Of a stretch of DNA of 29,388 nt, positions 6,603 through 15,457 are shown one piece after another. The notes beneath the pieces are model-generated. The model did no database searches and was not told the origin of the DNA. It worked only from the letters and a program-made list of their open reading frames with translations. Within the stretch, counting starts at the first letter, position 1. The number at the start of each line of letters is the position of its first letter. Origin of the DNA: an uncultured Prevotella sp. (lineage in GTDB: Bacteria > Bacteroidota > Bacteroidia > Bacteroidales > Bacteroidaceae); the NCBI GenBank assembly GCA_900553965.1, contig USFX01000005.1:1-29388 (forward strand). Reading direction: 5' to 3'. Position numbers and translations under genes: made by a program.

Positions 6603-8621
6603 TTACTCAGCTAAAAAAGCCTTGACCTGATTGTAGACATTCTCACCGGTGTAACCCAGCTTCTCGTCGAGCACCTTGTAGGGAGCAGAGAAACCGAAGC
6701 TCGGCATACCCCATACGCGGCCGTTGCAGCCAACGAGGCCTTCGAGTGTTACGGGCAGACCGGCAGTCATACCGAATATCTTCGAACCTGCGGGCAGGAT
6801 TGCCTCCTGATATTCCTTGCTCTGGTTGCGGAACAGACCCTCCGACGGAACGCTGACGATGCGCACCTTCACGCCGTCCTTGCGCAACAGTTCAGCACCG
6901 GCAACGAGCGTTGAAACCTCAGAACCGCTGGCGAGCAGGATGACGTCAAACTGCTCGTCTGAGCCGGCCACGATGTAGGCACCCTTGCGTGCCTGCTCAT
7001 AGTCGTTGCCAGCGGGCAGCTTGGTGATGTTCTGACGTGAGAAGATGAGCGCGGTCGGCGTCTCCATGTTCTCCATGGCCATAGCCCAGCAGACGGTTGT
7101 CTCGTCGGCGTCGGCCGGACGGAACACGCGGACGCTGTCCTTGCCGTGGTGGTTCTTCAGCTTCTCCATCAGGCGGATCTGTGCTTCCTGCTCAACGGGC
7201 TCGTGGGTAGGTCCGTCCTCGCCGACACGGAAAGCGTCGTGAGTCCAGATGAACTTGATGGGCACTTCCATCAGGGCTGCCATACGTACGGCGGGCTTCA
7301 TATAGTCAGAGAAGACGAAGAACGTACCGCAAGCGGGGATTACGCCGCCGTGGAGATACATACCGATGCACATGCAAGCCATAGTCAGCTCGGCCACACC
7401 AGCCTGGAAGAAAGCACCGTTGAAGTCGTCTGCCTGGAGCGAAGTCGTCTTCTTGAGGAAGCCGTCGGTCTTGTCCGAGTTGGACAGGTCGGCAGAGGCG
7501 CATATCATGTTGGGCACCTGCTCAGCGAGCACACCGAGACATGCGGCGCTGGCGGCACGTGTGGCAGAATTCTCCTTCTGAACCAGTGCGCTCCAGTCAA
7601 CTTTCGGAGCATTGCCGCTGAACCATTCCTTCAGCAGGGCTGCCTTTTCGGGATTGGCCTTTACCCATTCTGCCTCGGCGGCGTGACGCTCAGCCACAAT
7701 CTTCTTCAGTTCCTCGCGGCGGTCAGCATAGAGCTTCTCCACTTCGGGGAATATGGCGAAGGGAGCTTCGGGGTTTCCGCCGAGGTTCTTAATTGTATTT
7801 ACGTATGCGTCGCCACCGAGCGGAGCACCGTGGGTGTTGATGCAAGCCTCATAGCTCGTACCGTCAGCGCGCAGCGCACCCTTACCCATGACGGTCTTAC
7901 CGATGATCAGCGTCGGGCGCTTCTCTTCCTTCTGTGCGGCTTTGAGAGCCTCGCGAATCTCATCAGCGTCGTTACCGTTGCAGGTGATGACGTTCCATCC
8001 CCAAGCCTTATATTTTGCTTCGGTGTCCTCCTTCATCACGACGTTTGTCGGAGTAGAGAGCTGGATGTCGTTGGAGTCGTAGAACATGATGAGATTGTTC
8101 AGACCGAGGATGCCGGCGATGCGGCCCGTTCCCTGAGAAATCTCTTCCTCGACGCCACCGTCGGAGATATATGCGTAGATCTTATGCTGCATAGCCTCCT
8201 TGCCGAGACGTGCTTCGAGGAACTTCTCTGCGACGGCAGCACCGGCACCGAACGTGTGACCCTGTCCGAGGGGACCGCTGGTGTTCTCGATGCCGCGTGC
8301 GAGGTCGCGCTCGGGATGGCCCGGAGTGGGAGAGCCCCACTGACGGAACTCCTTCAGCTCGTCAAGTGTGAACTTGCCCTGCAGAGCGAGGGCAGAGTAG
8401 AGCATGGGAGACATGTGACCCGGGTCGAGGAAGAAACGGTCGCGGCCTTCCCAGTTGGGATTTTCGGGGTCATAAACCAGAAATTCAGAGAAGAGCACGT
8501 TGATGAAGTCTGCTCCACCCATAGCACCACCGGGGTGGCCTGAATTAGCTTTTTCAACCATTGAAGCGGCGAGGATACGGATGTTGTCCGCCGCCTTTTT
8601 CATAAGATTCTTGTCGTTCAT
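6603..8621 (-). CDS. tkt: Transketolase
   Basis: A 672-aa thiamine-diphosphate enzyme of full length. It moves two-carbon units between xylulose 5-phosphate and ribose 5-phosphate or erythrose 4-phosphate. The N-terminal ThDP domain has the GHPGGAMGGAD motif with H29. The cofactor motif runs from YISDGGVEEE to LNNLIMFYDSNDI; the usual GDG is SDG here. The pyrimidine domain holds the GVAELTMACM segment with the catalytic glutamate, and DAFRVGEDGPTHEPVEQ is the substrate-binding block. The C-terminal domain is complete. In this operon it takes up the xylulose 5-phosphate made from arabinose, working with rpiB downstream. A hairpin but no gene lies in the 104 bp before its start. Confidence 0.96.
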   Translation of the reverse strand: MNDKNLMKKAADNIRILAASMVEKANSGHPGGAMGGADFINVLFSEFLVYDPENPNWEGRDRFFLDPGHMSPMLYSALALQGKFTLDELKEFRQWGSPTPGHPERDLARGIENTSGPLGQGHTFGAGAAVAEKFLEARLGKEAMQHKIYAYISDGGVEEEISQGTGRIAGILGLNNLIMFYDSNDIQLSTPTNVVMKEDTEAKYKAWGWNVITCNGNDADEIREALKAAQKEEKRPTLIIGKTVMGKGALRADGTSYEACINTHGAPLGGDAYVNTIKNLGGNPEAPFAIFPEVEKLYADRREELKKIVAERHAAEAEWVKANPEKAALLKEWFSGNAPKVDWSALVQKENSATRAASAACLGVLAEQVPNMICASADLSNSDKTDGFLKKTTSLQADDFNGAFFQAGVAELTMACMCIGMYLHGGVIPACGTFFVFSDYMKPAVRMAALMEVPIKFIWTHDAFRVGEDGPTHEPVEQEAQIRLMEKLKNHHGKDSVRVFRPADADETTVCWAMAMENMETPTALIFSRQNITKLPAGNDYEQARKGAYIVAGSDEQFDVILLASGSEVSTLVAGAELLRKDGVKVRIVSVPSEGLFRNQSKEYQEAILPAGSKIFGMTAGLPVTLEGLVGCNGRVWGMPSFGFSAPYKVLDEKLGYTGENVYNQVKAFLAE

Positions 8622-8657
8622 ATTTATATGTATTATAATATATTTTTATATTGAAGT

Positions 8658-8712
8658 GGCAGATGATGACAGACCTTCCGGCCGCAGCGTTTCCGGTCCG
8701 GCATCATCTGCC
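8658..8712 (-). repeat. Junction hairpin between the arabinofuranosidase and tkt genes
   Basis: GGCAGATGATG at 8658-8668 pairs perfectly with CATCATCTGCC at 8702-8712, starting 13 bp after the GH51 stop. The loop is 33 nt and can fold further. On the minus strand an A+T-rich stretch follows but no clean U-run, so it may be a weak terminator or a 3'-end stabilising structure. Confidence 0.6.
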
Positions 8713-8725
8713 CGCTGCAAAGACG

Positions 8726-10294
8726 CTATTTGATGTTCAGCACGACGATTGACTTCGCCGGTATCTCTGCCGTCAGCACGTTCTTCTTCAGCTTAGCGTT
8801 CTTGAAGTCGGCGGGCTTTACCGTTTCCGGTTTCTCAAAATCGTTATAGTCAGTGATGTTCTTGCAGGTGAGGATGCGGCCAGTCACGGTCTTTCCCGTA
8901 AATCCGTCAAGATTGATGTCAATCTTCTGAGCCTTGTCCAGACTGATGTTTGCCAGCGAGATGATGATGGAGCCGTCGGTCTGCTTTGCGGCAGAGGTGT
9001 TGAGCATGGCGATCTTGCGTCCTTCTTTAGCGCGCTTGTCTCCGCGCACGGTGATGCTGTCGCACTTGAAGTCCATCGGCAGATATGTAGCCTCCTGGAA
9101 GCCCTTGTACATCTCGAACACGTGGTATGTCGGTGTGAGCACCATGTGTCCCGTGCCTTTCTGGTCCGTGAGAATCATAGACTGGAGGACGTTGACCACC
9201 TGGGCGATGTTGGCCATGCGCACACGGTCGGTGTGGCGGTGGAACACGTTCAGCGACAGGGCGGCCACGAAGGCGTCGCGCATGGAGTTCTGCTGATAGA
9301 GGTGTCCGGCGATGGTTCCCGGCTCCTCGTCCCACCATGTTCCCCATTCGTCGACGAGCAGACCTATCTGCTTCTTCGGGTCTTTCTGGTCCATGATTGC
9401 GGCATGCTTGTTGATGACGTCTTCAATCTCCAGACACTTGCCCATCGTCCAGTAGTAGTCATCGTCGTTGAACTTGATGGCTGAACCCTTCGAGCCGCTC
9501 CATCCCGTCACGGTGTAGTAGTGGAGCGAAACGCCGTTCATGCGGTGGCCGACGTTGTTCATGAGCACCTTGGTCCAGTTGTAGTCATAGTCGCTCGCTC
9601 CGCTGGCAATCTTGTAGAGCTTCGTGCCGTCATATTCGCGGCAGTAGACGGAGTAACGTCGATAGAGGTCGGCATAATATTCCGGCCGCATGTTTCCGCC
9701 GCATCCCCAGCTCTCGTTGCCCACGCCGAGGAACTTTATCTTCCACGCCTTCTCGCGTCCGTTCTGTCGGCGCAGCTTTGCCATCGGCGTGTCGCCGTCG
9801 CTCGTCATATATTCAACCCACTTGGCCAGCTCCTCAACCGTTCCGCTGCCGACGTTGCCGCTGATGTAAGGCTCACAGCCCAGCATCTCGCAGAGATTGA
9901 GAAATTCGTGGGTGCCGAACGAGTTGTCCTCGATTGTTCCGCCCCAGTTGTTGTTCTGCATCTTCGGGCGGTTCTCCTTAGGACCGATTCCGTCCATCCA
10001 GTGGTATTCGTCGGCGAAACATCCTCCCGGCCAGCGCAGCACCGGAATCTGCAACGCCTTCAGCGCGTCGAAGACATCCTTGCGGTAGCCGTTGATATTA
10101 GGTATCTGAGAGTTCTCGCCGACCCAGAGGCCGCCGTAGATGCACGAACCGAGATGTTCGGCGAACTGGCCGTAGATTTCCTTATAGATTTTCTGCTGGC
10201 CTTGACCGACGTGTATCGTGGCTGTCGCGTTGTCTGCCATGACCGATGTGGCCATTGCCGCTGTCATGGTCAGTGCGGTTAGTATTCTTTTCAT
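8726..10294 (-). CDS. abfA: GH51 alpha-L-arabinofuranosidase, exported
   Basis: A 522-aa glycoside hydrolase family 51 enzyme that removes terminal alpha-L-arabinofuranosyl groups from arabinan or arabinoxylan oligosaccharides. A signal peptide of about 20 residues ends in SVMA before DNATA, so it works in the periplasm. The catalytic barrel contains LRWPGGCFADEYHW, the acid/base E194 in FLGVGNESWG, and the nucleophile E316 in GLLVDEWGTWW. A C-terminal beta domain ends in AEIPAKSIVVLNIK. It sits between araB and tkt in the arabinose operon, so it supplies the sugar that the rest of the operon uses. The symbol follows common usage for this activity. Confidence 0.93.
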   Translation of the reverse strand: MKRILTALTMTAAMATSVMADNATATIHVGQGQQKIYKEIYGQFAEHLGSCIYGGLWVGENSQIPNINGYRKDVFDALKALQIPVLRWPGGCFADEYHWMDGIGPKENRPKMQNNNWGGTIEDNSFGTHEFLNLCEMLGCEPYISGNVGSGTVEELAKWVEYMTSDGDTPMAKLRRQNGREKAWKIKFLGVGNESWGCGGNMRPEYYADLYRRYSVYCREYDGTKLYKIASGASDYDYNWTKVLMNNVGHRMNGVSLHYYTVTGWSGSKGSAIKFNDDDYYWTMGKCLEIEDVINKHAAIMDQKDPKKQIGLLVDEWGTWWDEEPGTIAGHLYQQNSMRDAFVAALSLNVFHRHTDRVRMANIAQVVNVLQSMILTDQKGTGHMVLTPTYHVFEMYKGFQEATYLPMDFKCDSITVRGDKRAKEGRKIAMLNTSAAKQTDGSIIISLANISLDKAQKIDINLDGFTGKTVTGRILTCKNITDYNDFEKPETVKPADFKNAKLKKNVLTAEIPAKSIVVLNIK

Positions 10295-10364
10295 AGAATG
10301 GTATTTGCTTTTATTAATAATACGTATAAAGGGGATTTTTCCCCGTGAATAACTCTTTGAAGAG

Positions 10365-10404
10365 CGTTACACGGTTCATGTAACGGTGTTACACGGCCCG
10401 TGTA
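10365..10404. repeat. Tandem palindromes between araB and the GH51 gene
   Basis: Two adjacent palindromes have perfect 7-bp arms: CGTTACA/TGTAACG at 10365-10385 and TACACGG/CCGTGTA at 10390-10404. The unit GTTACACGG is repeated directly at 10366 and 10388, 22 bp apart or about two helical turns. It could be a protein-binding site in DNA or a pair of RNA hairpins in the 134-bp gap. A short GGGGA/TCCCC hairpin lies at 10331-10344. Confidence 0.55.
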
Positions 10405-10428
10405 GCAATGCTGCGAGGCTGCCCTCGC

Positions 10429-12027
10429 CTATTTCTTGTTGGCCACGGCTGTCTCTTCCACGGGCAGACATGCCTTGTAGTTCTCGATGTAGGCGTTGAA
10501 GCCGGCAACGTCCTCAGACTTCGGGGCAATCTCAACACCGGTATTGCCCGCAAAGACAACCTTGTCAAGATAGTCAGCCAAGGCGAGCTTGTCGCTGTTG
10601 TTGACAAGATAGGAGGCGAGTAGGGCGATACCCCATGCACCGCCTTCGCCGGCTGTTTCCATGACGGAAATCGGCGAATTGATGGCGGCGGCCAGTATGC
10701 TCTGTCCCACACCCTTGGTCTTGAACAGTCCGCCGTGGCCGGTGATGCGGTCTACCTTTATCTTCTCGTCGTTGAAGAGAATGTCGTTTCCGATTTTTAG
10801 CACGGCAACGGAGGCGTAGAGATTGGCGCGCATGAAGTTAGCCAGATTGAACTTGTCGTTTGCCGAGCGCACGAACATCGGGCGTCCTTCGGCCAGACCC
10901 GTCACGGGCTCTCCCGAGATATAGTTGTAGGAGATGAGTCCGCCGCAGTCGGCGTCGCCGGCGAGAGCGTTGTTGTAGAGCTTGCCGTATATCTCGTTCA
11001 TGTCGACCGGTATGCCGAGCAGCTCCTGATATTCGCGGAACAGGCCCACCCAGGCGTTGAGATCTGAGGTGCAGTTGTTGCAGTGGACCATTGCCACGGG
11101 GCTTCCGTCGGGCGTGGTCACCATGTCAATCATTTCGTACGGACGGGAGAGGTCTTTCTCTAAGACAATCATAGAGAACGATGATGTTCCTGCCGACACG
11201 TTTCCTGTGCGCTGGCGCACGGCGTTGGTGGCCACCATGCCCGTTCCGGCATCGCCCTCGGGCGGACACATCGGTATGCCGGGCTTCAGATGGCCGGAGA
11301 TGTCGAGCCGCTTTGCACCCTCTTCAGTGAGGAATCCGGCGTTCTCGCCGGCCTGCAGCACCTTGGGGAATATGTCGAGCAGCGTCCAGCTGTAGCCTTT
11401 CGGGGTTATGAGCTTGTTGAACTTGTCAACCATTTCGGCCGAATAGTCCTTTGTCTCGGGGTCAATCGGGAGCATGCCCGAAGCGTCGCCGATACCGAGC
11501 ACCTTCTGGCCCGTGAGCTGCCAGTGGATATATCCGGCCAGAGTTGTCTGGAAGCGGATGTCCTTCACGTGCTCCTCATTATATAATATGGCCTGATAGA
11601 GATGTGATATGCTCCAGCGCAGTGGTATGTTATAGACGAAGAGCTTGGACAGTTCGGCCGCAGCCTGTGCCGTGTTGGTGTTGCGCCACGTACGGAACGG
11701 AACGAGTATCTCGTCCTTGTCGTTGAACGCCATATAGCCGTGCATCATCGCGCTGATGCCGATGCCGGCGAGGATTTCAATCTCCGTGTCGTAGAGCTTC
11801 TTGACATTGGCGCGCAGGTCGGCGTAGCAGTCCTGCAGTCCGTACCAGATGGCTTCGATGCTGTATGTCCAGAGACCGTCCACGAGTTGGTTCTCCCATT
11901 CGTGGCTGCCCTGTGCGATAGGGTTGTTGTCGCCGTCGATGAGGACGGCCTTTATTCTCGTAGAGCCGAATTCGATGCCGAGGATGGCGCGACCGGACTC
12001 TATCGTCTGTTTTGCATTTGAGTTCAT
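10429..12027 (-). CDS. araB: Ribulokinase of the Bacteroidetes FGGY type
   Basis: A 532-aa FGGY-family sugar kinase. It opens with ILGIEFGSTRIKAVLID, the phosphate-1 motif of the ATPase fold, and has the second-domain motifs GDAGTGMVATNAV and TGNVSAGTSSFSM. The C-terminal adenosine-side segment is VDRITGHGGLFKTKGVGQSILAAA. The position between araA and a GH51 arabinofuranosidase makes L-ribulose the probable substrate, giving L-ribulose 5-phosphate for AraD. It is not closely similar to the enterobacterial AraB pattern and would often be annotated only as an FGGY or xylulokinase-like kinase, so substrate specificity is inferred from context. It starts 111 bp after araA. Confidence 0.87.
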   Translation of the reverse strand: MNSNAKQTIESGRAILGIEFGSTRIKAVLIDGDNNPIAQGSHEWENQLVDGLWTYSIEAIWYGLQDCYADLRANVKKLYDTEIEILAGIGISAMMHGYMAFNDKDEILVPFRTWRNTNTAQAAAELSKLFVYNIPLRWSISHLYQAILYNEEHVKDIRFQTTLAGYIHWQLTGQKVLGIGDASGMLPIDPETKDYSAEMVDKFNKLITPKGYSWTLLDIFPKVLQAGENAGFLTEEGAKRLDISGHLKPGIPMCPPEGDAGTGMVATNAVRQRTGNVSAGTSSFSMIVLEKDLSRPYEMIDMVTTPDGSPVAMVHCNNCTSDLNAWVGLFREYQELLGIPVDMNEIYGKLYNNALAGDADCGGLISYNYISGEPVTGLAEGRPMFVRSANDKFNLANFMRANLYASVAVLKIGNDILFNDEKIKVDRITGHGGLFKTKGVGQSILAAAINSPISVMETAGEGGAWGIALLASYLVNNSDKLALADYLDKVVFAGNTGVEIAPKSEDVAGFNAYIENYKACLPVEETAVANKK

Positions 12028-12057
12028 GATTGGAAAGGATTATATGGTGAGAACCAA

Positions 12058-12106
12058 CGCGAAGACGCAAAGACGCAAAGAAAAGACTTTGTGGCTTTGC
12101 GTCTTC
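12058..12106. repeat. Inverted GAAGACGCAAAG repeat in the araA-araB gap
   Basis: GAAGACGCAAAG at 12061-12072 is perfectly complementary to CTTTGCGTCTTC at 12095-12106, and GACGCAAAG is repeated at 12072-12080. The 15-bp core CGCGAAGACGCAAAG starting at 12058 recurs at 18618-18632, so this looks like a dispersed intergenic repeat forming a hairpin in the transcript. Confidence 0.7.
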
Positions 12107-12138
12107 ATGTTAGTTCGGAATGGTTAAAGAACGCTTGT

Positions 12139-13680
12139 TTAGCAGAGAGCCTTGTTGAGCATATAGTAAACCTCGTTCACGCGGAGCTCGCGACGGAAGT
12201 TGTCCACCGTGGTCTCGTTGTTGATGAGGAGACACTCGATGCCGGCAATCTCGGCGTAGTCCTGCCAGTATTCGTCGGTCAGGTCGTAGGAGAAGCAGCT
12301 GTGGTGTGTACCGCCGGCATAGATCCAGCATCCTGCGCCCACCTCGAAGTTGGGCTGCGGAATCCACAGAGCCGAAGCTACGGGCAGCTTGGGCAGCGGT
12401 TTCGGTTCGATGCAGTCTACGTCGTTGACGATGAGGCGGAAGCGGTTGCCCATGTCTACGACAGTGGCAGTAACACCCTTGCCCACCTTCGACGTGAAGA
12501 CGAGACGCGCGGTCTGGCTCTTGCGCACGCCGATGCCGAGGAAGTGGACCTCCAGACGAGGACGTGCCGTAGCGATGAGCGGGCAGACCTCAAGCATGTG
12601 AGACTGGAGGATGGCGCTCTGCTCGCCGTTGAAGTTGAGCGTGTAGTCTTCGAGGAACGAGCATCCGCCCTGCAGACCCTGATTCATTACCCAGACGGTG
12701 CGATAGAGAGCAGCCGACTTCCAGTCGCCTTCGGCACCGAAGCCATAGCCCTCGGCCATGAGACGCTGAGAGGCGAGACCCGGAATCTGGTCGAAGCCGA
12801 GACCGGTCTGCTCTACGTTGACGTCGCCGAGGTCGTCGAAGTTGGTCGTGAAGCCCTTTGCGCCCTTGGCCTTGAGCACGGCGCGGAGCGTCAGCTCAGC
12901 CTTTGCTGAGTTCCATACCTTCTTGTAAGCCTCGGTCTTCTTGTCCTCCAGCTCGGCGTCGTGGTCGTAGAGGCTGAAATACTCAGCTACGAGAGCGTCG
13001 ACGTCAGCATCCTTGACATCGTTGAAATATGTCATGACCTCGCTGAACGGGCAGTAGTCGACGTGATAACCCATCACCTGCTCGGCTGCCACCTTGTCGC
13101 CGTCGGTCACGGCGACGTTGTTCATCTGGTCGCCGAAGCGCAGGATGAGCATGTCCTGAGAGTCAGCCCAAGCGGCGCAGACACGTGACCATACGGCGAT
13201 GTGGTCCTGCGTCTTCTCGTCTTTCCAGTAGCCGACAACGAGCTTGCGGCGTATGCGCATGCGTGAGATGATGTGGCCGAACTCGCGGTCGCCGTGGGCG
13301 CTCTGGTTGAGGTTCATGAAGTCCATGTCCATCGTGTCCCAAGGTATCTCCTCGTTGAACTGTGTGTGGAGGTGGAGCAGCGGTTTGTGGAGTATCTGCA
13401 GGCCGTGAATCCACATCTTGGCGGGTGAGAATGTGTGCATCCATGTGATGACGCCGACGCACTTCTTGTCGTTGTTGGCCTGTGCGAATATGTCGGCAAC
13501 CTCCTTCGAGCTATTTGCCGTTCCTTTATATACCACCTTTATGGGCAGGCGTCCGGAGTTGTTCAGTCCGTCCACCATTTCCTTTGAATGACCGTCTACC
13601 TGTACTACGGCGTCGCCTCCATAGAGAAGCTGTGCGCCGGTCACGAACCATACTTCGTAATTCTCAAATGCTTTAATCAT
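12139..13680 (-). CDS. araA: L-arabinose isomerase
   Basis: A 513-aa isomerase of normal family length that converts L-arabinose to L-ribulose in the cytoplasm with a divalent metal ion. It opens with EVWFVTGAQLLYG, followed by GVITWMHTFSPAKMWI and the LHLHTQFN segment. The metal and active-site block is LMAEGYGFGAEGDWKSAAL near residues 305-325, and further metal-site histidines lie in the SHMLEVCP and GGTHHSCFSYD segments. It lies between araD and araB. The gap upstream of it is 268 bp with repeats and a hairpin, so its expression may be tuned separately within the operon. Confidence 0.96.
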   Translation of the reverse strand: MIKAFENYEVWFVTGAQLLYGGDAVVQVDGHSKEMVDGLNNSGRLPIKVVYKGTANSSKEVADIFAQANNDKKCVGVITWMHTFSPAKMWIHGLQILHKPLLHLHTQFNEEIPWDTMDMDFMNLNQSAHGDREFGHIISRMRIRRKLVVGYWKDEKTQDHIAVWSRVCAAWADSQDMLILRFGDQMNNVAVTDGDKVAAEQVMGYHVDYCPFSEVMTYFNDVKDADVDALVAEYFSLYDHDAELEDKKTEAYKKVWNSAKAELTLRAVLKAKGAKGFTTNFDDLGDVNVEQTGLGFDQIPGLASQRLMAEGYGFGAEGDWKSAALYRTVWVMNQGLQGGCSFLEDYTLNFNGEQSAILQSHMLEVCPLIATARPRLEVHFLGIGVRKSQTARLVFTSKVGKGVTATVVDMGNRFRLIVNDVDCIEPKPLPKLPVASALWIPQPNFEVGAGCWIYAGGTHHSCFSYDLTDEYWQDYAEIAGIECLLINNETTVDNFRRELRVNEVYYMLNKALC

Positions 13681-13697
13681 AATAGTAAGTTGTTGAT

Positions 13698-13739
13698 AAG
13701 CCCCGGACCGTCTCGGCTGGCCTCCACAAGTCCGGGCTT
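13698..13739 (-). repeat. Hairpin in the araA leader
   Basis: AAGCCCCGGAC at 13698-13708 pairs with GTCCGGGCTT at 13730-13739 with one bulged C. It lies 18 bp before the araA start codon on the minus strand. No U-run follows it in that direction. Confidence 0.55.
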
Positions 13740-13862
13740 GGGTTATTGTTAGTTATTAGTTATTATAAAAATCATATTGTTTGTTAGGGTGAGGAGAGAG
13801 CAATATCCCTATTCTGTGAACAGAAATACATCGAAAGAAGAATGGTATATCAGCACGAAAAG

Positions 13863-13946
13863 GTAATCATACCTCTTCACTCATCACTCTGACCTCTTAC
13901 TTCAGAGTAATCATATCTCTTCACTCATCACTCTTAACTCTTACCT
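13863..13946. repeat. Direct repeat with 44-bp period after araD
   Basis: Two copies of a unit of about 40 bp begin GTAATCAT at 13863 and 13907 and contain CTCTTCACTCATCACTCT; they differ at only a few positions. In the transcript they read as a purine-rich stretch directly behind the araD stop codon. Similar GTGATGAGTGAAGAG stretches are a familiar intergenic element of Bacteroidales genomes. Confidence 0.75.
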
Positions 13947-13948
13947 TC

Positions 13949-14650
13949 TCATTTCTTCTTCTGTCCGTAATAGGCGTTCGGGCCGTGCTTTCGGCTGAAA
14001 TGCTTTTCGACGAGCAGAGGGTTCATCGTCGTTGCGGGATTGACCGAGAACGAGACGAAAGCCATCTTGGCCACCTGTTCCATGACGACGGCGTTGTAGA
14101 CAGCGTTGTCAGCGTCCTTTCCCCACGAGAACGGGCCGTGGTTCTTCACGAGAACGCCGGGCGTGTGGACAGGATTGATGCCGCCGGCTTTGATGCGGTT
14201 GACGATGACGTTGCCCGTCTCCAGCTCATACTCGCCTTTCACTTCCGCCTCGGTCATGTCGTCCGTGCAGGGAATGGCGTCGTGGAAATAGTCGGCGTGG
14301 GTCGTTCCGATGTTAGGAATGTCGCGTCCGGCCTGTGCCCATGCCGTGGCGTAGGTGGAATGGGTGTGGACGATTCCGCCCAGCTCGGGGAAAGCCCGGT
14401 AGAGGACGAGGTGGGTCGGTGTGTCGGACGAGGGGTTGAGGTCGCCTTCGACGACCTTGCCGGTGTTGAGGTCGACGACGACCATGTCCGACGCTTTCAT
14501 GTTGTCGTAGCTAACGCCCGACGGTTTGATGACCACGAGACCTTTCTCGCGGTCTATTCCCGAGACGTTGCCCCATGTGAATATCACGAGATTGTGCTTC
14601 ACGAGGTCAAGGTTTGCCCGGAATACTTTTTCTTTCAGTTCTTCCAACAT
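13949..14650 (-). CDS. araD: L-ribulose-5-phosphate 4-epimerase
   Basis: A 233-aa class II aldolase/epimerase family enzyme that converts L-ribulose 5-phosphate to D-xylulose 5-phosphate. The zinc ligands H95, H97 and H171 stand in the contexts VHTHSTYATAWAQ and LVKNHGPFSWG. D76, the catalytic D120 in HADYFHDAIPC, the TWGNVSG and KPSGVSY substrate motifs, and the C-terminal HGPNAYYGQ tyrosines are all at family positions. It begins 4 bp after the araR stop codon, so the two are translated as a pair. Confidence 0.96.
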   Translation of the reverse strand: MLEELKEKVFRANLDLVKHNLVIFTWGNVSGIDREKGLVVIKPSGVSYDNMKASDMVVVDLNTGKVVEGDLNPSSDTPTHLVLYRAFPELGGIVHTHSTYATAWAQAGRDIPNIGTTHADYFHDAIPCTDDMTEAEVKGEYELETGNVIVNRIKAGGINPVHTPGVLVKNHGPFSWGKDADNAVYNAVVMEQVAKMAFVSFSVNPATTMNPLLVEKHFSRKHGPNAYYGQKKK

Positions 14651-14654
14651 AGTC

Positions 14655-15383
14655 TTATAGTTTGAAATTGGGTTCTTCGTTATATGCTTTTTTGTTGAAC
14701 CGGTAGAGATAGGCGCCGCGTTTCGACCCGGTCTTGTCTATCTGTTCGGTCTTCTCGATGAAGTCCATGTCCTTGATGCGCTTGCGGAAGTTGCGCTTGT
14801 CCACCTCCTCGCCGCAGACAGCCTCGTAGAGGCGCTGGAGCTGGGTGAGCGTGAACAGCTCCGGCAACAGACGGAAACTGATGGGTTCGCGGGAGATTTT
14901 CTCCTGCATCATGCGGCGTGCCTTGGCGACCATCTCGTTGTGGTCGGAATACATCTGCGGCAGCTCGTCGATGTTAATCCATTTGACTTCGTGCTTCAGA
15001 CGCAGCTCCTCGTCATAGTCGCTGGTGTTGATAAGGGCGTAGTAGACGATGGAGATGACCCGTTCGCCCGGGTCACGGTCGACGCTACCGAACGCCCCGA
15101 CCTGACGCATGTACAGATTGTGAAGTCCGGTCAAGTCATAGAGGACACGGTTGGCGGCGTCGTCGATGCTCTCGTTGTTGCGCACGAAACCTCCATAGAG
15201 AGACCACTGGCCGCGTCCGGGGTTGAGACGGCGGCGACCGATGAGCACGCGCAGCTTGCCTTCACCGAAGCCGAAGATGATGCAGTCGACGGAGACGAGG
15301 ACCTTGGAGTGCTCGTTATAGTATATCATCCCTTTCGGCTCTCCGGCGGGAGAACCTTTTGTCAGGGAATCATTATAGCTCAT
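14655..15383 (-). CDS. araR: AraR-type regulator: degenerate Nudix domain plus winged helix
   Basis: A 242-aa protein of the Nudix-related transcription factor family used by Bacteroidetes for arabinose control. Residues of about 25-150 form the Nudix fold, but the Nudix box GGFVRNNESIDDAANRVLYDLTGL-like segment has lost the catalytic glutamates (VLYDL instead of REU-EE), so it should bind sugar rather than hydrolyse nucleotides. Residues of about 155-235 form the winged-helix DNA-binding domain (FTLTQLQRLYEAVCG, KRNFRKRIKDM). I chose the ATG at 15383. The open frame reaches back to 15464, but that extension consists of a GC-rich hairpin directly behind the transporter stop codon. The position inside the arabinose operon supports autoregulation. 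Confidence 0.9.
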   Translation of the reverse strand: MSYNDSLTKGSPAGEPKGMIYYNEHSKVLVSVDCIIFGFGEGKLRVLIGRRRLNPGRGQWSLYGGFVRNNESIDDAANRVLYDLTGLHNLYMRQVGAFGSVDRDPGERVISIVYYALINTSDYDEELRLKHEVKWINIDELPQMYSDHNEMVAKARRMMQEKISREPISFRLLPELFTLTQLQRLYEAVCGEEVDKRNFRKRIKDMDFIEKTEQIDKTGSKRGAYLYRFNKKAYNEEPNFKL

Positions 15384-15423
15384 GTTGTGGATATTGATGT
15401 GCGATGAAACTGTATATGGCATA

Positions 15424-15457
15424 GTCCCCGGCCGTCCGTTGAGGACGGGCCGGGGAC
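15424..15457 (-). repeat. GC-rich hairpin between the transporter and araR
   Basis: The arm GTCCCCGGCCGTCC at 15424-15437 pairs with 15443-15457 over 14 bp with a single bulged G and a 5-nt loop. It starts 8 bp after the transporter stop codon. No U-run follows on the minus strand. It probably sets the relative level of the transporter and regulator messages. Confidence 0.7.

Noticed and set aside
7146..8543. 465-codon plus-strand open frame antisense to transketolase
   Set aside because: It is a shadow of the conserved tkt gene; long antisense frames are expected from G+C-rich codon use.
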